From the NCBI GenBank assembly GCA_017467565.1, contig JAFUSV010000131.1:39212-103211 (forward strand): a DNA stretch of 64,000 nucleotides, read 5' to 3'. This document shows, one piece after another, positions 44,207 through 52,462 of the stretch. Position 1 is the stretch's first letter. Each line of letters opens with the position of its first letter. The stretch comes from Prevotella sp. (GTDB lineage Bacteria > Bacteroidota > Bacteroidia > Bacteroidales > Bacteroidaceae). The translations under genes were made by a program, and so were the position numbers. Under the pieces are notes generated by a model that did not search any database, had not been told where the DNA came from, and saw only the letters and a list, made by a program, of their open reading frames with translations.

Positions 44207-46621
44207 ATGAAAAAGATTCTATTGAGCCTGGTTATGCTGATGGTCTGCGGGATGCAGGCGAAGGCAGAAACCGAAAATCCTGATCCGCAAGCGAATCCCG
44301 AAGCCATAGTGACTTCGGGACGCGCTCGCTTTACAGTGTTAACCCCACAGATGATTCGCATTCAGTACAGCACGTCGTCGAAATTCGAGGACCGTGCCAC
44401 GTTTGCCGTTATCAACCGCCGGTTGCCCGTTCCGCAGTTTACTACCCGCGAGGAGGGTAACTACCTCTATATAGAAACAGAAGCACTGACGCTGCGCTAC
44501 CGTAAGGGTAGCCCTATAGCCGCTCAGCTGAAGTCGCCCAACAACCTGAGCATCACCATGAAGGTGGGCGAGCTGGAGACGACCTGGTACCCCGGCAAGG
44601 AGGACGCGCTGAACCTGAAGGGCACGAAGCGTACCCTCGATACTGGCAGCGGCGACAACCAGCGCCCCGACCTGGAGAACGGCATCATATCGCGCAGCGG
44701 ATGGGCCATCATCGACGAGTCGCCCCAGACAAAGCGTGGCGACGGCTCTACGACGTTTGCCTTCGACAAGAAGGTGGACGGCATCGACTGGGTGGCGCAG
44801 CCCGTTGACACACGTGCCATAGACTGGTACTTCATGGGCTACGGCCACGACTACAAGAAGGCTATCGGCGACTATATCAAGATAGCCGGCCGGCAGCCCA
44901 TGCCCCCACTCTACGTGCTGGGCTACTGGTACAGCAAGTATCAGCGCTACACGCAGCAGGACTTCCTGGACCTGGTGAACGAGATACAGAAGAACGACAT
45001 ACCCATCGACGTGATGATCATGGACATGGACTGGCACCTGGACGGATGGACAGGATGGACATGGAACAAGAGCATCATACCTAACCCCGAAGGACTCATC
45101 CGCTGGATGCACAACAAGGGACTGAAGGTGTCGCTCAACCTGCACCCTGCCGACGGTGTGGCCGACTATGAGGATCACTTCGACGACATTCGTATAGACA
45201 TGAACATGGATGCCAGCACCACCCGTGTACCCTGGATGCTGGAGGACTCTACGTTCTACCGCGCCATGTTCAAACATATCATCCGTGAACGTGAAAGCCA
45301 GGGAGTGGACTTCTGGTGGATAGACTGGCAGCAGAACCTCACCTCTAATTATATACAGGGGCTGAGCGAGACGTTCTGGTGCAACCACGTCTTCTATAAC
45401 GACATGCGACTGAACCGCACCGACCGCCGTCCGTTCATCTTCCACCGCTGGGGCGGACTGGGCTCGCACCGCTACCCCATCGGATTCTCGGGCGACACCT
45501 ACGGCACCTTCGGCTCGCTGGCCTTCCAGCCTTACTTCACCGCCACAGCCTCCAACGTATGCTTCGGCTACTGGGGGCACGACCTGGGCGGCCACCTGCA
45601 GATAGGCGACCCGAACCCCGAACTGATGTTGCGCTGGCTGCAGTTCGGCGTCTTCTCGCCCATCTTCCGTACCCATGGTGCCAGCCAGTGGGGCAATGAG
45701 CGCCGCATCTGGAAATACAGTAACTTCCCCCTGATGCTGGAGGCCTGCAACCTGCGCTACCAGCTGATGCCTTATATCTACACCGCTGCCCGTCAAGCCT
45801 ACGACACCGGTATCAGCATCTGCCGCCCGCTTTACTACGAGTGGCCCGAGGAGAACGAGGCCTACCGCCAGGAGGGTGAGTATATGTTTGGCGACAATAT
45901 CCTGGTATCGCCCATCGTGACGGCTGCCGAGTCGAACGGCAAGGCTTACCACAAGACATGGTTGCCCGAAGGCCAGTGGTTCGACGTCTGTCGCAACAAG
46001 CTGGTAAGTGGCAACCAGACCATCAGCGACTGGTACACCCAGGAGGAGATACCCTACTTCCTGCGGGCCGGAGCCGTCATCCCCTGCAACCCGAAGGTGC
46101 AGAACCTGAAATCGCGCCCGGCAGAGATGATGCTGCTCGTGGCTCCTGGCGGCGACGGCACCATCGACCTCTACGAGGATGAGGGTGACACGCAGAACTA
46201 CCAGAACGGTGCCTACACCACGACGACCATCACCCATCAGCGCACGCTGACGGATGCCATCCTGACCATCGAACCCCGCAAGGGACAGTTCGAGGGCATG
46301 CTGACTGAGCGCAGCTATCAAGTGAAATTCCTGGGTGAGTATTTGCCCGAATCGGTCAGCGTAGAGGGTGCCGAGTCGTCAGAATGGTCGTACGACGAAG
46401 CCCAGCAGGTCGTCATCGTCACCATTCCCACCACGGCCTGCAGCCAGAAAGTGACCATCCGCATGAGGCGGTCGGCATTGGGAATAGGCCCATCCCTAAC
46501 CCTTCCCCAAGGGAAGGGGACTGTCTACGACCTGCAAGGTCGTCGCCTGCAAGGTCTGAAGCCTGGCGTAAGCATCGTACGCCAGAGTGACGGCAGCACC
46601 AGAAAAGTGATAGTTAAATAA
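44207..46621 (+). CDS. GH31 alpha-glucosidase/alpha-xylosidase-like enzyme with C-terminal YDLQGRR motif
   Basis: 804 residues. Signal peptide (about 1-21). N-terminal mutarotase-like domain (ARFTVLTPQMIRIQYS), TIM barrel with nucleophile D373 (WWIDWQQ) and acid/base D430 (GFSGDTY), then C-terminal beta domains. Closely similar throughout to the interrupted gene at 20131, so they are paralogues. It has about 40 extra C-terminal residues (GPSLTLPQGKGTVYDLQGRR...KVIVK) that the 20131 copy lacks; their DNA is shared with the next two genes. It hydrolyses alpha-linked glucosyl or xylosyl ends in this family. First gene of a GH31, SusF-like, GH18-like, C10 series. Confidence 0.92.
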   Translation: MKKILLSLVMLMVCGMQAKAETENPDPQANPEAIVTSGRARFTVLTPQMIRIQYSTSSKFEDRATFAVINRRLPVPQFTTREEGNYLYIETEALTLRYRKGSPIAAQLKSPNNLSITMKVGELETTWYPGKEDALNLKGTKRTLDTGSGDNQRPDLENGIISRSGWAIIDESPQTKRGDGSTTFAFDKKVDGIDWVAQPVDTRAIDWYFMGYGHDYKKAIGDYIKIAGRQPMPPLYVLGYWYSKYQRYTQQDFLDLVNEIQKNDIPIDVMIMDMDWHLDGWTGWTWNKSIIPNPEGLIRWMHNKGLKVSLNLHPADGVADYEDHFDDIRIDMNMDASTTRVPWMLEDSTFYRAMFKHIIRERESQGVDFWWIDWQQNLTSNYIQGLSETFWCNHVFYNDMRLNRTDRRPFIFHRWGGLGSHRYPIGFSGDTYGTFGSLAFQPYFTATASNVCFGYWGHDLGGHLQIGDPNPELMLRWLQFGVFSPIFRTHGASQWGNERRIWKYSNFPLMLEACNLRYQLMPYIYTAARQAYDTGISICRPLYYEWPEENEAYRQEGEYMFGDNILVSPIVTAAESNGKAYHKTWLPEGQWFDVCRNKLVSGNQTISDWYTQEEIPYFLRAGAVIPCNPKVQNLKSRPAEMMLLVAPGGDGTIDLYEDEGDTQNYQNGAYTTTTITHQRTLTDAILTIEPRKGQFEGMLTERSYQVKFLGEYLPESVSVEGAESSEWSYDEAQQVVIVTIPTTACSQKVTIRMRRSALGIGPSLTLPQGKGTVYDLQGRRLQGLKPGVSIVRQSDGSTRKVIVK
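46481..46543 (+). repeat. Palindromic block CCTTCCCCAAGGGAAGG plus start of the C-terminal motif, copy 1
   Basis: CCCATCCCTAACCCTTCCCC-AAGGGAAGGGGACTGTCTACGA, read PSLTLPQGKGTVYD. Near-identical blocks occur at 47453-47528 and 48875-48924 in the same reading frame. Confidence 0.9.
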
Positions 46622-46657
46622 GCTATAGATACTATAGATGCTATAGATACTATAGAA
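46622..46657 (+). repeat. CTATAGATA simple repeat
   Basis: Four 9-bp units (CTATAGATA/CTATAGATG) directly after the GH31 stop codon. Confidence 0.85.
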
Positions 46658-46679
46658 AAAAATAAAAAACGCAGCAACA

Positions 46680-47618
46680 ATGAAAAGAATACTGATAGCA
46701 CTACTATTTATCGCTGGTCATATATCAGTCACCATAGCACAAAACGCACTCTGGGCTACCGGCTCTGCCGTGCCCAACGGCACACAGGAGCTGGTGAAGC
46801 AGCCCGACGGCAAGTTCCGCTATACGGGTGCCCTGAATGCCGGCGAACTGAAAATCATGACTACTGCCACCTATCAGGAAGGCACTACCCAGTTTCTGGC
46901 TCCACAGCTGGTAGACTCGTACGTCATCAACTACGGACTGAAGTATACGCTGACCAAGGACGAGACAAAGGAAGGTTGGGTGGTGTCGTTCCAGGAAGAC
47001 ACCTACCGCATCATCATCGATACGAACGGCAGTACGCTGAAAGGCGAGCTCTTCCTGCCGTGGAACGAGCTGCTCATTGCCGGCAGTGCTTTCTATGGCG
47101 GTTCGGACAATGTGGAGTGGAAGCGCGACAACATGCTGCCCTTCACTCGTGACCACGAGAACCCCTACGTCTTTGAGTGGACTGGCGAACTGGGCATCTA
47201 CGATAACGTCATCGAGCCGGGCTACTTCAAGTTGGAAGGTCAGATGACATGGGGACCGCGTGAGCTGCACCCCTACGAACAAGGTGAAGACATACGTGAT
47301 GCCAAGCTATGCCGCATCGGCGGCGACGACACAAAATGGCGCGTCACCATACCTGGCACCTACCGCATCCGGGTGAATCTGTTGGAGCAGACCATCGAAG
47401 GTCAGCTGATAAACAAAAGTGAGGCCGACGGACAGGGGATAGATCCCAACTGCCCATCCCTAACCCTCAATCCCGAGCAAAGCTCGCCTACCCGTAGCCT
47501 TTCCCAAGGGAAGGGGACTGTCTACGACCTGCAGGGTCGCAGACAGCAGAATATGCAGCGTGGGCTTAACATTGTGCGTCAGCCCGACGGCAGCTACAGG
47601 AAAGTTTATAGAAAATAA
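46680..47618 (+). CDS. SusF-like exported protein with C-terminal YDLQGRR motif
   Basis: 312 residues. Signal peptide cut near TIAQ, then two SusF-type sandwich domains (LWATGSAVPNG..., ELLIAGSAFYGGSDNVEWKRD...). It is the paralogue of 22404, in the same order after a GH31. Beyond the common part it has a C-terminal extension: PSLTLNPEQSS..., then QGKGTVYDLQGRRQQNMQ...KVYRK. Part of this extension (NPEQSSPTRS) comes from a second small insertion within the palindromic block. Starch-like ligand is inferred from the family. Confidence 0.82.
   Translation: MKRILIALLFIAGHISVTIAQNALWATGSAVPNGTQELVKQPDGKFRYTGALNAGELKIMTTATYQEGTTQFLAPQLVDSYVINYGLKYTLTKDETKEGWVVSFQEDTYRIIIDTNGSTLKGELFLPWNELLIAGSAFYGGSDNVEWKRDNMLPFTRDHENPYVFEWTGELGIYDNVIEPGYFKLEGQMTWGPRELHPYEQGEDIRDAKLCRIGGDDTKWRVTIPGTYRIRVNLLEQTIEGQLINKSEADGQGIDPNCPSLTLNPEQSSPTRSLSQGKGTVYDLQGRRQQNMQRGLNIVRQPDGSYRKVYRK
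47453..47528 (+). repeat. Palindromic block plus start of the C-terminal motif, copy 2 (interrupted)
   Basis: Same block as 46481-46543, but split by about 30 bp containing GAGCAAAGCTC. The frame is kept. Confidence 0.85.
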
Positions 47619-47656
47619 AGTTGTTTGACCAACAATTACGCTTTTCTGACCAATTA

Positions 47657-47692
47657 TTTGCTGTCAGTCAGCACTGAATTATATATCTTTGC
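47657..47692 (+). promoter_or_regulatory. Promoter TTTG-N23-TATCTTTGC of the GH18-like gene
   Basis: -33 at 47657-47660 and -7 at 47684-47692. The box overlaps an upstream in-frame start codon and so rules it out in favour of 47716. Confidence 0.65.
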
Positions 47693-47715
47693 ACCATTCT
47701 AAAAAAAAGATTATT

Positions 47716-48996
47716 ATGAAACGCTTTCTTACAGCATTAGCATTGATTGCTTGTCATCTTACTGTCTGCCTGGCACAGAACACCGGCGTCTACGTCGGTG
47801 GACATATCCGTCGCGAACGTCCCAAGACGGTGGAGACGCTGAAGAAGTCGGGATTCACGTATGTCATCCTGTTCAACGTCAGCGTTGAAACCGACGGCAC
47901 ACTGACTACTGACGGCGAGACCATCTGCAAGGATGGCCAGTATGTATTTGCCAACCAGCAGCCCTACTATGTAGAGGATGTGAAGGCCCTGAAGACATGG
48001 CCTACGGCTATAGAACGCATAGAGATATGTATAGGCGGATGGGGCAATGAGTCGTACAACCGTATCCGCGACCTCGTCAACAGCCAGGGCGTCGGGCATA
48101 ACAGCATCCTGTACCGTAACTTCAAGGCGCTGAAGGATGCCATACCCGAGATTGATGCCGTGAACAATGACGATGAGCACTGCTACGATGCAGCTACAGC
48201 CGTGAAGTTCCACACGATGATGTACGACCTGGGCTACAAGACCACCGTGGCTCCCTATACCAACAAGTCGTTCTGGCAGTCATTGGTCAATGGGCTGAAT
48301 GGCAACCGCAAGGGAGCCTGCGACCGCGTGCTGATACAGTGCTATGGTGGTGGCATCTACAACAACCCGAGCGACTGGAAACTGGGCGGACTGCCCGTAC
48401 ATGCAGGTCGAGAGAACTACCAGACGAATATGGAGACCAGCATCGCCCAGATGGACACCTGGCGACAGAACAACGGCGTAGTAGGTGGCTTTGTATGGGT
48501 CTACAACGACGAGACATGGAACCTGAATAAATGGGCATCGCAGATGAACCGTGTGTTCCCCGCCAAGACAGTCACCAACCCCGTCGTCACCCTGTACACA
48601 GGCAGCAGCTTCACTGGCGATGCCATCCAACTGGGTGTAGGCGAATACTGTTGCGGTGAGCTGTCTACCTACGGACTGGCTGACAAGAGCATCATGTCGT
48701 ACCGCATGGAGCCTGGCTATATGCTGACGGGCTGCATATACGACGGACTGGATAACAAGGGACAGACATCGTCCATCAAGTCGTGGACTGACACAGAGAT
48801 GGAGCGTCTGGGCACGATGAGCCGTCGCATCACGTCGCTGAAGATAGAAAAGGTGGAGGAGCAGGGAATAAGCCCATCCTGCCCATCCCTAGCCCTTCCC
48901 CAAGGGAAGGGGACTGTCTACGATCTCCAAGGCCGCAGACAGGAGAGCCAGAAACACGGCATTGTTATTGTGAATGGGAAAAAGGTAAAAAGGTAA
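47716..48996 (+). CDS. GH18-like TIM-barrel protein fused to a beta/gamma-crystallin-like domain
   Basis: 426 residues. Signal peptide MKRFLTALALIACHLTVCLAQ. The N-terminal region resembles a GH18 barrel (TGVYVGGH..., YVILFNV, IEICIGGWG, residues 22-285). At the place of the DxxDxDxE signature it has EIDAVNNDDEHCYD (E154), so catalysis is uncertain. Residues about 295-390 (VTLYTGSSFTGDAIQLGVGEY) show the Y/F-x(4)-F-x-G-x(4)-L pattern of beta/gamma-crystallin domains. The tail SLALPQGKGTVYDLQGRR...VNGKKVKR has the shared motif, and its last codons merge into an AAAAAGGT repeat. Could be an endo-glycosidase or a lectin-like barrel. Confidence 0.72.
   Translation: MKRFLTALALIACHLTVCLAQNTGVYVGGHIRRERPKTVETLKKSGFTYVILFNVSVETDGTLTTDGETICKDGQYVFANQQPYYVEDVKALKTWPTAIERIEICIGGWGNESYNRIRDLVNSQGVGHNSILYRNFKALKDAIPEIDAVNNDDEHCYDAATAVKFHTMMYDLGYKTTVAPYTNKSFWQSLVNGLNGNRKGACDRVLIQCYGGGIYNNPSDWKLGGLPVHAGRENYQTNMETSIAQMDTWRQNNGVVGGFVWVYNDETWNLNKWASQMNRVFPAKTVTNPVVTLYTGSSFTGDAIQLGVGEYCCGELSTYGLADKSIMSYRMEPGYMLTGCIYDGLDNKGQTSSIKSWTDTEMERLGTMSRRITSLKIEKVEEQGISPSCPSLALPQGKGTVYDLQGRRQESQKHGIVIVNGKKVKR
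48875..48924 (+). repeat. Palindromic block plus start of the C-terminal motif, copy 3
   Basis: CCCATCCCTAGCCCTTCCCC-AAGGGAAGGGGACTGTCTACGA, one base different from copy 1, in the same frame, in a gene unrelated to the other two. Confidence 0.9.
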
Positions 48997-48999
48997 AAG

Positions 49000-49106
49000 G
49001 AGGAATCGATTAAACGAGGAATCGATTAAACGAGGAATCGGAAAATCGAATAATCGAATAAACGAATAAACGAGAAATCGAAGAATCGAGGAAACGAGAA
49101 ATAAAT
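49000..49106 (+). repeat. CGAnnAAnCGAGGAAT tandem repeat
   Basis: More than ten imperfect 8-9-bp units (CGATTAAA, CGAGGAAT, CGAATAAT, CGAATAAA) fill the whole gap between the GH18-like and protease genes. Confidence 0.88.
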
Positions 49107-49119
49107 AAAACGACCAATA

Positions 49120-52100
49120 ATGAAAACCTACAACAGACAGTATTTGCTGGTAAGCCTATTCAGCTTTTTACTTTTGGCAGGCACTGCTACGGCACAGCCT
49201 GTCAGTAAGCAGGAGGCACGTCAACTGGCCAGCCAGTTCATGAGCGAACGGGGCAAGACGATTAGCGACCGTGCTCCACACCGTGCACCACGTGTTGGCA
49301 CCCAGAATGCCGAAGAGGCTTCCTACTACGTGTTCGATACCGAAGATAACCAAGGCTTTGTCATCATCTCGGGCGACAGCCGCACAGAGAGCGTGCTGGG
49401 ATATACTGACGAGGGGTCGTTCGACGCAGAAAATATGCCCGACGGCATGCAGTGGCTGCTGGAAAACTACGAGTACCAGATGAGCCACATACAATGGTCA
49501 AACCTCAAACCACAAACTTCTTGCGTCCCTTCGGTAGCAAGCGACCAAAGGTCGAGCGCAAACTTCAAACTTCAAACTTCTAACTTCAAACCTCAAATCT
49601 ACCACGCTCCCCGTCAGGCACGCCACGCCGTAGAACCGCTGCTGACAACATTGTGGAACCAGGGCGAGCCCTACAACATACTCTGTCCGCGATACTTCAA
49701 CCAGGACGGTACCACCGGCGAACACTCGGCTACAGGCTGCGTGGCCACGGCCATGGCACAGGTGGTGGCCTACTACCGCTGGCCTGAGAAACTGAAGAAG
49801 TCAATACCTGGCTACATACAGTACTACGATACCGACCAGGGTCGTAAGGGTGAGCGTCGCAACACCATCCCCGCCGGCTCGGTCATTGACTGGGACAACA
49901 TACTGGACAACTACAACGGACAGCACACAGCCCAACAGGACACCGCCGTGGCACAGCTGATGTACTGGGTGGGTGTAGACTGCAAGATGAGCTACGGTGC
50001 CTCGTCGGCATCGGGCTACTCTGAGGGCGTCGACGGCCTCATCAGCTCCTTCGACTTCGACGACGGTACCCATATCGAGAAACGCGACTGGTACACGCTG
50101 CATGCCTGGGACGAGATGATATACAACGAGATAGCCACCGGTCACCCCGTGCCCTACGGCGGACAGAACTCCGGCGGCGGACATGCCTTCGTGCTCGACG
50201 GCTACAACATCGACGGACTCTATCACGTCAACTGGGGATGGGGCGGCATGAGCAACGGCTACTTCCGCATCGACATCCTGGATCCTGACAACCACGAGGG
50301 CATCGGTGCCAGCCAGACACCCGGCGGCTACAACATGGGGCAGGACTGCATCATTGGCATGAAGCGACCTGACGGCATCAAGGACAACCCTCCATCGCGC
50401 CACCGTCTGAGTGCCAACGACTGGGAGATACGTGGTACCAACAAGATATTTGCCAACTTCGTGAACTGGACCGGCATCTCTGCTTCCTGGAACACAGGCA
50501 TCGGCTATGTCAACGACGAGGGCGGACTGACGCTCATAGGCAGCTACATGACCGATCAGATCAATCCCAACTACTACGTAGGCCATGAGTTCACCGTGCG
50601 AGGCCTGCAGAAAGGTACCTACCGCATCGTGCCCATCAGCAAGCGCAGCACCGACGCCACATGGATATGCCACGTCTGTCCTGAACGTAACTATATATAT
50701 ACAGAGGTAGACGAGAACGGACAGGTGGTAAAGATGGAGATACGTCCCACGGAGGAGCATATCGAGATGACCAACCTGAGCTTCACCGGCAACCATAAGC
50801 GAGGCGACCAGCAGTCTGTCAGCGCCACCTTCCGCAACAATGGCGAGGACGAATATTTCAAGGAGATACACCTGCTGGCCAGCAGAACACAGGACAAGGG
50901 AGAAGCCTACTGTCGAACCGCCATCGCCATTGCCCACGGTGAGGAGACTACCATCGCCCTGACATTCAAGCCCGAGCAGAGCGGCACATGGAACGTATGG
51001 CTGGCCACCGACCGCAATGGTAACAACGTGGTAGGACAGGGCTCGTTCGAGGTGACCGACGAAGGTATCACCACAACCCACAACCTGCGATACGTCACCC
51101 ATACCGTCACCAACCGCTCCAACGGCATCATCTATGGCAATCAGCTGCAAGGCAAACTGTCAGTACGCAATCAGGGCAGTGAGACATACGACGGCATGAT
51201 ACGCCTGTGGATGTTTAAGCGGGCCGACAATGGCTATTACTATGGTGCACAGAGCACAAACGAGCCTATCTATATTGAGCCAGGCAAGACCACACAGATT
51301 ACCTATAGCTTCCGCGACCTGGACCTCAATGCCAACTACGTGATGAGCATACTCTATCCTGAGGGTGGCGATATACAGGACGGCGGACTGAAGGCCATGG
51401 GCGACACCCGTGCCGGCATACTCTACTGGAACCAGAACTTCGCACTGAGCGGAGCTGCCAGCACATCTAACTTCTCTACACCCAGCGGGGCCATCGCCGT
51501 CGATATGCGTGGCACCAACGGTGCTGTCAAGAACGTGAAGCCCAACAACAACCCCAACACCATCTACGTCGTTGACCAGATGCCTGAAGGACTGGAAGGC
51601 CATAACGTCGTCGTGGGCACGACGGCAGACGAAATCAATCTGGTAGACAACTACAGCGTCTATTCGCCCGTCACGTTTACCGCCAAGAAAGCCACCTACA
51701 CCCGTTCGGCTGTGGAGACGGGCTGGGAGACCATCGCCCTGCCTTTCGCTGCCAACCTGCCTGAAGGCAACGTCATCGTCGAGCAGTTTGGTTCACAGAA
51801 CGATGACGGCACCATCAACTTCCAGCAGGTCAGCAGCATGGAAGCCAACATCCCCTACGTGATACGTTCCGATGAGCCATTCACCGTGAGTGCCACCGAC
51901 ACACGTTTCAGTGTCACCGACAATGCCCTGATGGTCATGGGTACCGACGACTACCGATTTGTGGGAACCACCAACACCCAGCGCCCCACAGACATCTACA
52001 TGCTCAACGATGAAGGTACCGCCTTCGTGCCAGCAGCTACCGGGGCTACCGTCAAGCCCTTCCGTGCCTACTTCACAAGCACACTGCCTGCCGAAGAACG

Positions 52101-52263
52101 TCTCAGCGAGATACCCATCAACCTGGATACTGAAAAGATTAACCCCACCCCAGTCCTTCGCCAAGAAGAGGGCGCTGTCTACGACCTGCAGGGACGACGC
52201 GTCAAGGGACAGATGGGTAAGGGCATCTATATCCGCAACAATAAAAAGTATATCCTGAAATAA
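49120..52263 (+). CDS. C10-family (streptopain-like) cysteine protease, secreted
   Basis: 1047 residues. Signal peptide (about 1-25), Spi-type inhibitory pro-domain (about 26-125; EARQLASQF, YYVFDTEDNQGFVIISGD), then the catalytic domain with C207 (HSATGCVATAMAQ), H355 (GGGHAFVLDGY) and the HVNWGWGG oxyanion/Trp motif. Several C-terminal Ig-like domains follow, with a W-E-T-I-A-L-P-F segment. It ends VYDLQGRRVKG...NNKKYILK. The link between pro-domain and catalytic domain (about 127-165) is encoded by simple repeats and a small hairpin, so the activation region is unusual. In relatives these proteases degrade host or food proteins. Confidence 0.93.
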   Translation: MKTYNRQYLLVSLFSFLLLAGTATAQPVSKQEARQLASQFMSERGKTISDRAPHRAPRVGTQNAEEASYYVFDTEDNQGFVIISGDSRTESVLGYTDEGSFDAENMPDGMQWLLENYEYQMSHIQWSNLKPQTSCVPSVASDQRSSANFKLQTSNFKPQIYHAPRQARHAVEPLLTTLWNQGEPYNILCPRYFNQDGTTGEHSATGCVATAMAQVVAYYRWPEKLKKSIPGYIQYYDTDQGRKGERRNTIPAGSVIDWDNILDNYNGQHTAQQDTAVAQLMYWVGVDCKMSYGASSASGYSEGVDGLISSFDFDDGTHIEKRDWYTLHAWDEMIYNEIATGHPVPYGGQNSGGGHAFVLDGYNIDGLYHVNWGWGGMSNGYFRIDILDPDNHEGIGASQTPGGYNMGQDCIIGMKRPDGIKDNPPSRHRLSANDWEIRGTNKIFANFVNWTGISASWNTGIGYVNDEGGLTLIGSYMTDQINPNYYVGHEFTVRGLQKGTYRIVPISKRSTDATWICHVCPERNYIYTEVDENGQVVKMEIRPTEEHIEMTNLSFTGNHKRGDQQSVSATFRNNGEDEYFKEIHLLASRTQDKGEAYCRTAIAIAHGEETTIALTFKPEQSGTWNVWLATDRNGNNVVGQGSFEVTDEGITTTHNLRYVTHTVTNRSNGIIYGNQLQGKLSVRNQGSETYDGMIRLWMFKRADNGYYYGAQSTNEPIYIEPGKTTQITYSFRDLDLNANYVMSILYPEGGDIQDGGLKAMGDTRAGILYWNQNFALSGAASTSNFSTPSGAIAVDMRGTNGAVKNVKPNNNPNTIYVVDQMPEGLEGHNVVVGTTADEINLVDNYSVYSPVTFTAKKATYTRSAVETGWETIALPFAANLPEGNVIVEQFGSQNDDGTINFQQVSSMEANIPYVIRSDEPFTVSATDTRFSVTDNALMVMGTDDYRFVGTTNTQRPTDIYMLNDEGTAFVPAATGATVKPFRAYFTSTLPAEERLSEIPINLDTEKINPTPVLRQEEGAVYDLQGRRVKGQMGKGIYIRNNKKYILK
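49499..49612 (+). repeat. AACTTCAA repeat plus hairpin in the protease pro-peptide junction
   Basis: CAAACTTC-type units flank GCGACC-AAA-GGTCG. They encode the stretch between the pro-domain and the catalytic domain in frame. The units match those at 28437 and 63962. Confidence 0.88.
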
Positions 52264-52275
52264 TAAAAAAATATA

Positions 52276-52324
52276 GCAAGGAGGGCGTGACAAACGATTA
52301 TCATTTTGTCACGCCCTCCTTTTT
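52276..52324 (+). terminator. Strong terminator after the C10 protease
   Basis: A 15-bp stem (GGAGGGCGTGACAAA / TTTGTCACGCCCTCC) followed by TTTTTTAT. It marks the end of the accessory region. Confidence 0.92.
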
Positions 52325-52390
52325 TATGTGGCCGAAATGTTTTCCCATACCCTCCGCAGAGGGGGAAACTGAAAGTTTTTTGGATTTTTT

Positions 52391-52422
52391 TTTGTAGTTT
52401 CGTCAAAATAGCTTATCTTTGC
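52391..52422 (+). promoter_or_regulatory. leuS promoter TTTG-N19-TATCTTTGC
   Basis: -33 at 52391-52394 and -7 at 52414-52422, matching the Bacteroides consensus in sequence and spacing. Confidence 0.78.
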
Positions 52423-52462
52423 AAATTGGAATAATAGAAACGATAAAAAACAAATATATATT

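Noticed and set aside
47689-47715. Upstream start of the GH18-like gene
   Set aside because: It falls within the -7 promoter box TATCTTTGC; the signal peptide starts at 47716.
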